A stretch of DNA of 64,000 nucleotides from Williamsia muralis NBRC 105860 (GTDB lineage: Bacteria; Actinomycetota; Actinomycetes; Mycobacteriales; Mycobacteriaceae), in the NCBI RefSeq assembly GCF_001598915.1, contig NZ_BDAP01000008.1, positions 40,291 through 104,290 on the forward strand, written 5' to 3'. Of this stretch, positions 16,561 through 25,014 are shown in pieces. Numbering within the stretch: position 1 is the stretch's first letter; the number at the start of each line of letters is the position of its first letter. The position numbers were made by a program, and so were the translations under genes. The notes beneath the pieces are model-generated. The model was not told the origin of the DNA. It saw only the letters and a program-made list of their open reading frames with translations, and searched no databases.

Positions 16561-18994
16561 ATCGCAAGGCACGACCACCGCCCGCACTCGTCGACGCTCG
16601 GTTCCAGACCCGGCAGGACCCTCCGCTGCTGGATATCCACCGGCAGCGACCACGGTTACACCGTGCCCAGCACCGCCCAATCTGCCAACCCCGTTTGGGG
16701 ATCTATCGGCGGCCACACCCGACGAACTGGTCGAAGTCTCAGCGCATGCGTGGCCGCAGGCGGTGTCCACCAGGCAGAAGCGGTCGGCCTCGATTGAGAT
16801 GTTTACGACTTACCTAGCGACGCTGCCGGGAGACACCTGGCAGGAGCGGTGGCAGTTGACTGGGCTCGACAACGGCGAATCTGTCATCACGGACATTCCC
16901 AACCCAAGAAGAACGAGCGGCTCACACCGGGAGGGTATGAAGGTTCTGGCGGCGCTCCGTGTGATCTCACCCAGTGTCTTAGCGCTGCGGCAGTCGACAA
17001 TTGTCCAATACGGCTTGCTGTTCGGGCCCGCCCAGAAGGATCCGCTCCTGGACGAGCTGTACGACGCGCTTAACAGCACCGATACCCAAGTCCCACAGCG
17101 AACTAAAGCTCGTAACGAACTGTGTTACGCGTTGACCAGCCAGCGCATCGGACTGGTAGATCTGACGCCCGAAGCGTTGATGTACTACGCCCGAGCCCAC
17201 ATCGACGCGTGCGGAGACAAGGCATCTGCAGAACGCCCCGGCGTGCACGTCGCGTGGCAGACATTGGTCTCGATAGGCCACTTCGGACCTGATACACCCA
17301 GCACCTTGGCGTTGGCGCGGTCACGGCAGCCCCGTTCCGTCGAGCAACTGGTCGACCGCTACCACCTCACCAACCGCGCTGTCCGCACTCTGTTGGTGGA
17401 CTACTTGCGCCACCGCAGCAGCGACGGCATGGACCACAACACACTCGAGTCACTATCGCGCGTGCTCGCATCAATCTTCTGGAAAACCATTGAGCGACTG
17501 TGCCCTAACCAGCAAGATCTGCGACTGAGTCCTGATCTGTACGCCCTGTGGCGCGAAGAGATTGGCGTGATTCGAACGTCGGCCGGCACCCGCCCTCGGA
17601 CTGACATCTTCCACATCTTGATGGCAGTGCGCGCGCTGTACCTCGACCTACAGAGCTGGGCTGCCATCGAACCTGAACGATGGGCCCGCTGGACGGCACC
17701 ATGCCCCATCCCGCCGGCTGCTACTTCCGGATACGCACGAGTGCGTCGCCGTCAGAGCGAACGCATCGCCGACCGCACTCGCGAGCGGCAACCAATGCTT
17801 CCCGCCATGATTGCCCACGTCGAGCGTGAACGGCGAAAGACACGCGAGTTGCTGACACGCGGCGACTCCGCGGCGATCGGTGAGACATTCGAGCATGGCG
17901 GCACAAAGTTCACCCGGGTGGCCTTTGACCGCGACCACAAGAACACAAATCGAACGGGCACGGCCCGCGTCCGGGTCGTCAACGTTGCCACCGGTGTGAC
18001 GATCAATCTTCAAGATGCCGAGGATCGCGCGTTCTGGGACTGGGCGTTACTCGGAGTGCTCCGGCTCGCTGGAGTTCGGCAAGAGGAACTCCTGGAGTTG
18101 ACACAGTTAAGCGTCCGCCAGTACACCCGTCCCGGGGGCGAGGTGATTGCCCTCCTGGTCATCGCGCCATCGAAAACCGATCGCGAACGTGTCATACCGA
18201 TGTCGACCGAGTTGTTCCACATCATCGCGGCGATTATCGGCCGGCACACCTCCGGCGGCCGGAAAATCTCTGCACTGCAACGGTTCGACCCGTACGAATC
18301 CACCATTGGGCCAGCACTTCCTTACCTCTTCCAGAACACGCTCGGACCGGTAGCGCGCTGCAACAGCAGCGCATGGATGGGCGCTTCACTCGCGCGCATC
18401 TGCAACGCAGTCGTGGCAGAGCACCCACAATTCACTGGCCTTCGATTCACACCACACGATCTGCGTCGGCTTTTTGCCACCGAGCTAGTGAACAACGGCC
18501 TGCCCATCCATATCGGAGCCGCCTTGCTCGGCCACACCAATCTGCAAACAACCCGCGGTTACGTTGCAGTATTCGACGAGGACGTCGTTCAGCACTATCA
18601 GCAGTACCTCGAACACCGTCGCTCACAACGTGATTCCGAGGAGTACCGTCCCGCCACCACTGGCGAGTGGAGCGAGTTCGAGCAACACTTCGACAAACGA
18701 AAAGTCGAACTGGGAACCTGCGGCCGGCCCTACGGCACCCCGTGCGCACACGAACACGCCTGCATCCGCTGCCCGATGCTGCACGTCAGCCCCCACATGC
18801 TCGACCGGCTTAACGAACTCGAAGCAGACCTGCACACCCGCCGAACCATAGCCCAAGCAAAGGGCTGGATCGGCGAGATCGAAGGCCTCACCCTCACACT
18901 GTCATTCCTGGCCCAGAAGCGCACCGACCTCGAGCGTCTGAATCCCACTACATCTACGCCACTGGGCATTCCTGCCGTCGGAGTTCCCCTCTAG
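16553..18994 (+). CDS. large tyrosine recombinase, TnpB-like
   Basis: The 813-residue protein starts at a GTG overlapping the upstream recombinase stop (GTGCCTAG). The catalytic domain lies near residues 480-690: Arg in GVRQEELLEL, Lys in APSKTDRERVIP, HxxR in HDLRRLFAT, His in LGHTNL, Tyr in TRGYVAV. After the tyrosine comes a Cys/His cluster (CGRPYGTPCAHEHACIRCPM) that could bind zinc, then a helical tail. The long N-terminal half (about 450 residues) is helical and unassigned. Its size and position recall TnpB of Tn554-type elements. Confidence 0.85.
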   Translation: MPRSQGTTTARTRRRSVPDPAGPSAAGYPPAATTVTPCPAPPNLPTPFGDLSAATPDELVEVSAHAWPQAVSTRQKRSASIEMFTTYLATLPGDTWQERWQLTGLDNGESVITDIPNPRRTSGSHREGMKVLAALRVISPSVLALRQSTIVQYGLLFGPAQKDPLLDELYDALNSTDTQVPQRTKARNELCYALTSQRIGLVDLTPEALMYYARAHIDACGDKASAERPGVHVAWQTLVSIGHFGPDTPSTLALARSRQPRSVEQLVDRYHLTNRAVRTLLVDYLRHRSSDGMDHNTLESLSRVLASIFWKTIERLCPNQQDLRLSPDLYALWREEIGVIRTSAGTRPRTDIFHILMAVRALYLDLQSWAAIEPERWARWTAPCPIPPAATSGYARVRRRQSERIADRTRERQPMLPAMIAHVERERRKTRELLTRGDSAAIGETFEHGGTKFTRVAFDRDHKNTNRTGTARVRVVNVATGVTINLQDAEDRAFWDWALLGVLRLAGVRQEELLELTQLSVRQYTRPGGEVIALLVIAPSKTDRERVIPMSTELFHIIAAIIGRHTSGGRKISALQRFDPYESTIGPALPYLFQNTLGPVARCNSSAWMGASLARICNAVVAEHPQFTGLRFTPHDLRRLFATELVNNGLPIHIGAALLGHTNLQTTRGYVAVFDEDVVQHYQQYLEHRRSQRDSEEYRPATTGEWSEFEQHFDKRKVELGTCGRPYGTPCAHEHACIRCPMLHVSPHMLDRLNELEADLHTRRTIAQAKGWIGEIEGLTLTLSFLAQKRTDLERLNPTTSTPLGIPAVGVPL

Positions 18995-18996
18995 CG

Positions 18997-19031
18997 CCTG
19001 ACCGCAGCGACTGGCTTGATCTGCGGTCAGG
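18997..19031. terminator. hairpin terminator between convergent genes
   Basis: A perfect 11-bp stem (CCTGACCGCAG/CTGCGGTCAGG) with a 13-base loop starts three bases after the second recombinase stop and precedes the 3' end of the minus-strand thiol module. It would stop transcription from both sides. Confidence 0.65.
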
Positions 19032-19079
19032 TGGCTCATCTTTGGTGCGCTGGACGCGAGGCGCGGGCTAACTCCTGCC

Positions 19080-19682
19080 TCAGGAACTAAACGTTGGCGG
19101 TCCGTTGTGTGGTCGTTGTAGTTGAGCGAAGGCGCTCGTGGTCGACAGTGTCTGCAGGGCGTCGAACAACTGGTCGCCCTCGCGGTCATCGGGGATGGCT
19201 GTGAGCACGGGCCCGAAGAAGCACTGTCCGTTGATGCACATGATGGGGCTACCGCCAGAGTCACCGAGACTGTCTTGGCTTTCCTGGTGGGCCACGCGCA
19301 CGGCACTGTCGTAGGTGGAGTCGTCGAGACTGTCGGCGAGTTGGGGGTCGAGGCCGCTCTCGGTGAGGGCTTTGGCCACCATCGCTGTGGTGACGTCGGC
19401 GCCCTGCTGGTGCACACGCTTGCCCAGAGCGGTGTAGAGCGGTCCGAGTGCGCTGTCGCCGGCCCGGTCATGCGCGGCGGCCAGGACACGGCCAAGTTGC
19501 TGGGACACTTCCATGTGGTGCCGTTGCTGTTCGGGAACATCAGATCCCTCGTTGAGTACTGCCAAACTCATCTGCCGCCAATCGATCTCGATCTCGCGGC
19601 GCTGCGTGGTGTTGAGCAGCCACCGAGAGGCGGCCCACGCAAACGGGCATGCCGGGTCAAAATAGAACGTCACTGCGCTCAT
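19080..19682 (-). CDS. Rv2466c-like DsbA-fold mycothiol-dependent reductase homologue
   Basis: A 200-residue protein from the ATG at 19682 with GAAGGAG upstream. It matches the mycothiol-dependent nitroreductase Rv2466c family in order: FYFDPACPFAW, MSLAVLNE, ALGPLYTALGKRVH, ALTESGLDPQLADSLDD, FFGPVLTAIP. Rv2466c has a CPWC active site; here it is CPFA (Cys12, Ala15), so only the N-terminal cysteine remains and a monothiol mechanism is expected. It is last in the minus-strand operon led by the MmpL gene. A decayed copy lies at 49750. Confidence 0.8.
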   Translation of the reverse strand: MSAVTFYFDPACPFAWAASRWLLNTTQRREIEIDWRQMSLAVLNEGSDVPEQQRHHMEVSQQLGRVLAAAHDRAGDSALGPLYTALGKRVHQQGADVTTAMVAKALTESGLDPQLADSLDDSTYDSAVRVAHQESQDSLGDSGGSPIMCINGQCFFGPVLTAIPDDREGDQLFDALQTLSTTSAFAQLQRPHNGPPTFSS

Positions 19683-19714
19683 CTGTACTCCTTCGGGTCG
19701 CGGACTGGTGGAAC

Positions 19715-20125
19715 TCACGCGGAGGCTACAGCTTCCAATGCAGCGATAGCGGCTGAGAGTTTGGCTGATGCATCGGCGGCCACGGGTTCGAGTTCCGCTT
19801 CCCCAGACACCTCGACCATCAGGGCGGGGTTCATGGCTTCGACGATCGAGTTCGATGAATTGGTGGGGTCGGTGCGGACCACGACGTTGCACGGCAGCAG
19901 TAGTCCGATCTGTCGATTGATCTCCAGTGCGCGGTGCGCCAGCGGCGGGTTACAGGCACCCAGGATCAGGTAATTTTCCATGTCCACGTCGATTTTTGTC
20001 TTCAGGGTGTCTTTGACGTTGATCTCGGTGAGGATCCCAAAACCCTGGTCGGCCAGTGCTGCGCGGGTTCGTGCGACTGCCTCGTCGAACGGTAGGTGGA
20101 GAACGGTGGAGATGGCCAGTGACAT
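19715..20125 (-). CDS. DUF302-domain protein, copy 1
   Basis: The 136-residue soluble protein fits DUF302: LPFDEAVARTRAALADQGFGILTE, then NYLILGACNPPLAHRAL and LLLPCNVVVR. The conserved CNP motif and LLPCNVV are family hallmarks. DUF302 proteins often occur with sulfur-stress or redox genes; their biochemical function is unsettled. It lies between the Rv2466c-like gene and the DUF2892 gene. A copy at 50236 differs at about 12 of 136 positions. Confidence 0.85.
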   Translation of the reverse strand: MSLAISTVLHLPFDEAVARTRAALADQGFGILTEINVKDTLKTKIDVDMENYLILGACNPPLAHRALEINRQIGLLLPCNVVVRTDPTNSSNSIVEAMNPALMVEVSGEAELEPVAADASAKLSAAIAALEAVASA

Positions 20126-20162
20126 AACAGCTTTCCTTCCGGGTGGGGTTTCGTGTTCGGAT

Positions 20163-20393
20163 CTAGCGGAGTTCGGCGCGGCGTTGTAGTCCCAGGCGGT
20201 GCATGAGCAGGCTGGCCGGGCACCAGCCGACCGCGGCGAAGAGCAGCAGGTTCACCGCTACAAAGGCGGTCAGCAGCAGCCACCAGGTCGAGACAGTGGT
20301 GGCCAGGGCCAGGCTCACGAGAATCATCAACCCTGCCAGGAGTGGCACTGCTCGTTCGACGGTCCACGTAGGTGGGGTTGTTCGTCTGTTCAT
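20163..20393 (-). CDS. YgaP-like DUF2892 membrane protein, copy 1
   Basis: The 76-residue protein has two hydrophobic helices (about 16-34, 36-56) and the DUF2892 signature GWCPASLLMHRLGL near the C-terminus. It lacks the rhodanese domain that precedes this membrane part in YgaP. The family is common in sulfide/persulfide-responsive operons. It lies between the DUF302 and MmpL genes. A copy at 50685 differs at about nine positions. Confidence 0.8.
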   Translation of the reverse strand: MNRRTTPPTWTVERAVPLLAGLMILVSLALATTVSTWWLLLTAFVAVNLLLFAAVGWCPASLLMHRLGLQRRAELR

Positions 20394-20421
20394 CGGTTCG
20401 TAGTCCTCTCTGGTGGTGTAT

Positions 20422-22575
20422 TCAGTGGGAGAACGAGATCGCGGGCAGGACCTTTCGGAGCCAGGTCGGTGACCACCATGCTGCCCGCCCGGTCAGGCGA
20501 AGTAGCGCAGGCAGCAGCATCAGCCGGATGAGGACTGCGTCGAGCAGAACGGCAACACCGAGGATGATGCCCATCTCTTTGGGCGGCAACGGGTCCGCCA
20601 GTGCAAAGGTGAAGAACACTGCGACCATCACCGCCGCGGCGGCGAAGATGATTCGGCCCGAATGAGCCATGCCGTCAATCTGCGCGACGTCAGCGTCACC
20701 GGTGCGTTCATAGTGTTCCTTGGCGGTCGCGAGCAGGAAGACGGTGTAGTCCATGGCGATGGCAAAGATCATCGCGAAGAAGAACACCGGCCCCCAGCCG
20801 TCGAGAAACCCTTGCGGGGTGAATCCGAGCAGCCCGGACAGGTGGCCGTCCTGGAAGATGAGCTTGGCGACACCGAACGCAGCCGCAGTCGACAGGAGGC
20901 TGACGACGGTGCCGATCAACGCGATCAGCGGGGCCTGCAGTGAGACTAGGAGCAGGACGAACCCGAGAACCAAGATGATGCCGACAATCAGCGGGAAGTA
21001 GTCGTTGAGGGCCTGTTGCAGATCGAGGTTCTCGGCCGGGGCGCCGCCAACCAGCGCGTCTGCGGGAAGTGCGCTACGCAAGTCATCGACGATGACGCCG
21101 AGTTGGGCATCGGAGGGATCCACTGCGGGCAGTGCTTGCATCATCACGTAGTCGGTGCCGTCGAGCGCCGGTTGCGGCGGGGTGACCATGCTGATGCCGG
21201 ATGTCTGTGTAGCTGCGGTGGCAGCCTGCTGTGCCTGGTCCGAGGGTGCGACGATCTGGAGCATGCCGGGGGCGCCCTCGCCCATCTGCTGCTGGACCAA
21301 TTCGTATCCCTGGCGCACGGGTGCCTCCTCGGGGACCACCGAGATCGAGGGCATGGCGACCTTGAGGCCGATGACCGGGATGGCCAGCGCGATCAGCACG
21401 GCCAGCGATCCGAGCGCGAACGGCCACGGGTAATTGTGCAGAATCTTGCCCCAGCGTTCGAACAGCGGCGAACGGTGTTGCTGGCGTTTGGCGTACGGGA
21501 GCGACGCGGCGTTCACCTTAGGACCCAGAGCACCCAGGGTGGCCGGGAGCAACGTCAACGTAGCCGCGAGGACAAACGTCACCGCGAGCATGATGCCCAC
21601 AGCCATCGTCCGAACTGCAGGAGCCGGCACCAGCAACACCGCCGACAAACTGACCAGCACGGTCAGACCCGACAGCACCACGGCTTTACCAGCGGTATCC
21701 ATCGTTTCGGCGACCGCGTGGGTCTTGTTGGTGTGGTTTTTGAGGGCGTCCCGGAATCGGGAGACGATGAACAGGGCGTAATCGATTCCCAGCGCGAGGG
21801 CGAACATCATCGCAAAGTTCATGGCCCACACCGAGATCGGCGTGACCTGATTGAGCAGGACCAGACCGCCCGCGGAGGCGACCAGGCCGGCAATGGTGAG
21901 CAGCAGCGGCAGTCCAGCGGCCACGAGCGACCCGAAGGCCAGGACCATGATGGCCAGAGTGACCGGCCACGAGAACAGCTCCGCCTTGATCATCGCGTCG
22001 TGGTTGGCTTTGTTGAAGTCGCTCCACAAGGCCGACGCTCCCGTGGGATATACCTCGACACCATCACGCGAGAGTTCGGTGAGCTCGCCCTTGACCTCGT
22101 CAACGGCCCGAACCATGTCGTCGGTGTTCGCGTTCGCGCCGGCGATCAGGATGCCGGTGTGCTGATCCGGACTGATCGTCATCCCCGGTTGCGGGGGTAC
22201 AACCTCGCCGAACCGGGAGTCACCGCCGAACACTGCGGTGGCATTCGCGATTGTTTCACGCATCGCCGGGCTGTCGATGGTGTCGCGGTCCGAGTGGATG
22301 ACGACCTGCACCGCAGCCGATGAGTTGCCGCCGAAGTGCTGCTGCGCCAGCTCTCGCACCTGCACCGACTCCGACCCGTTGGCCTGCCAGCCGGCGCCGG
22401 CCAACGAGGAAAACACTGACGGCGCGGCCGCACCCAACCCGACGAGCACCAGCAACCAGATGGTGAAGACCCAGCGCGATCGACCGGCCATCGCCGCACC
22501 CCACCGGCCCAGCACTCCAGGCGCTGAGCTCGGTGGCGAGCTGGGCTGTTGATCGGTGGTCGAGATGTCAGGCAT
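20422..22575 (-). CDS. MMPL-family RND transporter (short form)
   Basis: This 717-residue protein from the ATG at 22575 has two halves of six membrane segments each, with a periplasmic domain after TM1 and TM7. The proton-relay motifs are ALGIDYALFIVSRFRD in the first half and AMDYTVFLLATAKEH in the second. It lacks the long coiled-coil insert of the MmpLs at 34694 and 60764. It is divergent from the CstR/CsoR-like regulator with three operators in between, so it is probably the first gene of the regulated operon (MmpL, DUF2892, DUF302, Rv2466c-like). The substrate is unknown. Confidence 0.85.
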   Translation of the reverse strand: MPDISTTDQQPSSPPSSAPGVLGRWGAAMAGRSRWVFTIWLLVLVGLGAAAPSVFSSLAGAGWQANGSESVQVRELAQQHFGGNSSAAVQVVIHSDRDTIDSPAMRETIANATAVFGGDSRFGEVVPPQPGMTISPDQHTGILIAGANANTDDMVRAVDEVKGELTELSRDGVEVYPTGASALWSDFNKANHDAMIKAELFSWPVTLAIMVLAFGSLVAAGLPLLLTIAGLVASAGGLVLLNQVTPISVWAMNFAMMFALALGIDYALFIVSRFRDALKNHTNKTHAVAETMDTAGKAVVLSGLTVLVSLSAVLLVPAPAVRTMAVGIMLAVTFVLAATLTLLPATLGALGPKVNAASLPYAKRQQHRSPLFERWGKILHNYPWPFALGSLAVLIALAIPVIGLKVAMPSISVVPEEAPVRQGYELVQQQMGEGAPGMLQIVAPSDQAQQAATAATQTSGISMVTPPQPALDGTDYVMMQALPAVDPSDAQLGVIVDDLRSALPADALVGGAPAENLDLQQALNDYFPLIVGIILVLGFVLLLVSLQAPLIALIGTVVSLLSTAAAFGVAKLIFQDGHLSGLLGFTPQGFLDGWGPVFFFAMIFAIAMDYTVFLLATAKEHYERTGDADVAQIDGMAHSGRIIFAAAAVMVAVFFTFALADPLPPKEMGIILGVAVLLDAVLIRLMLLPALLRLTGRAAWWSPTWLRKVLPAISFSH

Positions 22576-22607
22576 GGCAACGAACCTTCTCTCTAGATAT
22601 CGAACCG

Positions 22608-22703
22608 ATACCCCATGGGGTATCTGCGCAAGTCTCGACGGTACCCCCGGGGGTATCGTGAGGTCAACCCCGACCGACCCGTGCGCCCATACCCCCTGGG
22701 GTA
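22608..22703. promoter_or_regulatory. three CsoR/CstR-type G-tract operators
   Basis: ATACCCCATGGGGTAT (22608-22623, perfect), TACCCCCGGGGGTA (22642-22655, perfect) and TACCCCCTGGGGTA (22690-22703, near-perfect) lie in the 166-base region between the divergent mmpL and regulator genes. This is the classic A/T-G4-5-G4-5-A/T operator type of the CsoR/RcnR/CstR family. Centre spacing is about 33 and 48 bp. Confidence 0.85.
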
Positions 22704-22738
22704 CCCTGGCACTTGTTACACAAAACAGAGAGGCATGA

Positions 22739-23008
<270 letters not shown>

Positions 23009-23154
23009 CGGCCCGGCCGACGACCCCCGCCCAGCAATGGCTTCACGGACTCGGTGTAGCCTTCATCGGCCCGCCACCAATAATGTTGCGACAGAACCGA
23101 GAACTCCTGGGCGTATCGCTCGCCTAACCATAATCGGAGGTTGGAGCAGCAGCT

Positions 23155-23173
23155 CTTGACTAGTGCAGTCAAG
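23155..23173. repeat. dyad at right end of the recombinase unit
   Basis: CTTGACT-AGTGC-AGTCAAG, with 7-bp perfect arms, sits exactly at the point where ligase sequence resumes. It is a plausible recombinase binding site or core. The stretch from 23009 to here holds no gene I can support. Confidence 0.5.
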
Positions 23174-23533
23174 GTCGAAAACACCGTTGCGGAAAGCAAC
23201 GTCGGTGGTGGTGTGCGGCTGGGATCCAGGCCCGCGTGGTGGGCTCCGGGCGCTAATTCTCGGCTCCCACAACCCTGCCGGCGACCTCTATTACGTCGGG
23301 ATGTGGGTACCGGGTTCAGCGCCAAAGACCGGCGCATTCTGCGTGTGCAGCTCGAGGCGATCGAGCAACCGACCCCACCATTCACCCAACCGCTGGCGGG
23401 CGATGCCGGCTCGTCGATGCGGTGGGTCAGCGCCGTCTACGTCGGGGACATCGAGTACCGCGAGTTCACCGGCCACCTGCGCCATCCCAGCTGGAAAGGA
23501 CTGCGCGACATACCCGCATCCACAGTCGGGTAG
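23173..23533 (+). pseudogene. 3' part of the DNA ligase interrupted at 15287
   Basis: Immediately after the mobile unit the ligase OB-fold resumes: KTPLRKATSVVVCGWDPG, ALILGSHNPAGDLYYVG, then after loss of one G near 23300 DVGTGFSAKDRRIL, and YVGDIEYREFTGHLRHPSW to a TAG at 23531-23533. This is the C-terminal half of LigD-type ATP ligases and fits onto the 14736-15287 fragment. The frameshift shows it has decayed since, or before, disruption. Confidence 0.75.
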
Positions 23534-23562
23534 CCCGGCGACCACTAAGGAAGGTTCTGGCC

Positions 23563-24000
23563 CTGCCTGCGGGCCCAATCCCGGATCCCCTGCGTCTGCT
23601 CGTCCGCTGCAGGCCGTTGGCGTTGGCGGTCGGCGGCCCCGGGCGTTCCTGGCCTGTTGACGACCTCGACGACCGTAAAGGTGGCAGCGCGCAAAAGCTG
23701 TGGGGTCAGGCGCAGACCGGTCAGGCTGTCGCAGAGAGCGGTGTCCTGTACTTCGGCCCCGGGGACGTGTTGATTCGAACGCGGTCGGCCAACGAATGGA
23801 CTGGCTCTGACTTCACGCGCCCCACAGACCGACCAGTCAGGGAGATCGACTTTCTAGGACGGCACTGCTGGGAAGTTGAACTCGCTCCGCCGTCCTACAA
23901 GCCAGCGCCGATCCAGTTAGTCGTCGATGTAGCCACCGGGACGGTGCTCGAGCCGGGTAGATGTTTTCCTCGCTCACCTGACGCGACGGCCAACTGGTAG
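23563..24000 (+). CDS. hypothetical protein, start uncertain
   Basis: About 145 residues, with coherent coding character: ALPAGPIPDPLRLLVRCRPL, GSAQKLWGQAQ, GVLYFGPGDVLIRTR, DRPVREIDFLGRHCWEVELAPP and PIQLVVDVATGTVL. AAGGAAGG (about 23548) is followed by CTG, not ATG or GTG, at normal distance (23563), so the start codon may be CTG or mutated. The family is not recognised. It follows the ligase fragment. Confidence 0.45.
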   Translation: MPAGPIPDPLRLLVRCRPLALAVGGPGRSWPVDDLDDRKGGSAQKLWGQAQTGQAVAESGVLYFGPGDVLIRTRSANEWTGSDFTRPTDRPVREIDFLGRHCWEVELAPPSYKPAPIQLVVDVATGTVLEPGRCFPRSPDATANW

Positions 24001-24040
24001 AAGCTCGGCCAGCATGCCGGAGTGGGTTGACAGTGGACCG

Positions 24041-24110
24041 CCTGACGTAATCTGTGTCGGCATAATCAGTTGTAATGCAATCTTTGGTCACCAGTGGGAA
24101 ATACAACCTC
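24041..24110 (+). repeat. copy C of a dispersed promoter-and-leader-like repeat
   Basis: GCCTGACGTAATCTGTGTCG, then TTGTAATGCAATC and TTTGGTCACCAGTG, matches copy B (7745) in order and spacing and copy A (2402) in part. It leads into an ATG at 24075 (M-Q-S-L-V-T). The open frame that follows (to 24365) overlaps a TetR gene and is not convincing. Otherwise 24001-24353 holds nothing I can support. Confidence 0.4.
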
Positions 24111-24353
24111 GACGGTGTCCAGCTTGATAAACCCGCGCGGCTGTCGTACGTGGTCGCAAGCGACTTCATTTACGTCAGTACGCTTCCAAATCGAGCGATC
24201 GGACCATCGGTTCATCGGTTCATCGGACGCTTTTGGGCAACGCCTACTTACGAGCGTCAACGACTGGGGGCGCGCCAATCGTGCTGCGCTTGCCGACCCC
24301 GAGTGAGTGCTTGCTGGCAAGCATCTGTTGCGGGGCCTCGCAGCGTTTCTTGC

Positions 24354-24986
24354 CTATTCGGCTGACGAGTTCGCCTTTACAGAGGCGGCTAGGCCATCCC
24401 AGATTAGTTCGGTGAGCTGCTCGACCAGTTCGTCTCGATCCATAGCACCGGCCATTGCCTCACACCAATGAGCCGCTGCCCAGACAGCGCCAATCAGCGC
24501 ATGCGCCCAAGGCGCTGCGGCCCGATCGTCACAACCGGCCTCGCTCAGCGCCTGCTGCAGTGCGTCCTGTATCGGCGCGGTGATCGAGGCGGGGCCTGAT
24601 TCGTTGAATAGACGCGGCGCCAACACGGTCGCGAGAAGCCGATGGCGCTCGACCCAGCCAATAACAACCTCAACCACCAACTGGGTTCGCTCACGTCCAC
24701 CATCGACGCCAGCCAACACCGCGGCCATTTCTATGGTCAGTCGACCAGCGTGCCGCGCTGCCACGGCGTCGAGCAGATCGTCGCGTCTATCAAACACCGC
24801 ATACAACGCCGAACGGGCATACCCCATTCGCTCACCCACTCCGCTCAACCCGAACTCGGACCCATGTTCGCCGATTTCAAGCTCAGCGGCATCAATGACA
24901 GCTTCCCGCCGAGCCGCCCGGTCGACCCTGGGCCCAGGCGGGCGGCCGCGTTTTCGTCCAGGAACTTCGTCCCCCGCTGCCAACAT
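24354..24986 (-). CDS. TetR-family regulator downstream of alkB
   Basis: The 210-residue protein from the ATG at 24986 has GGGAGGGG upstream. A basic GRKRGRPPGPR leader is followed by the TetR HTH (GVGERMGYARSALYAVFDRRDDLLDAV) and a helical effector domain. It starts 28 bases after the alkB stop on the same strand, so it is probably co-transcribed and may autoregulate the alkane hydroxylase gene. In many actinomycetes rubredoxin genes separate alkB from such a regulator; here they are absent. Confidence 0.85.
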   Translation of the reverse strand: MLAAGDEVPGRKRGRPPGPRVDRAARREAVIDAAELEIGEHGSEFGLSGVGERMGYARSALYAVFDRRDDLLDAVAARHAGRLTIEMAAVLAGVDGGRERTQLVVEVVIGWVERHRLLATVLAPRLFNESGPASITAPIQDALQQALSEAGCDDRAAAPWAHALIGAVWAAAHWCEAMAGAMDRDELVEQLTELIWDGLAASVKANSSAE

Positions 24987-25014
24987 TGCGTCGCCACCCC
25001 TCCCTTGAACCACA

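Noticed and set aside
21016..22323. 435-codon plus-strand ORF
   Set aside because: It is antisense to the MMPL transporter at 20422 and rich in Arg, His and Gln; a shadow frame.
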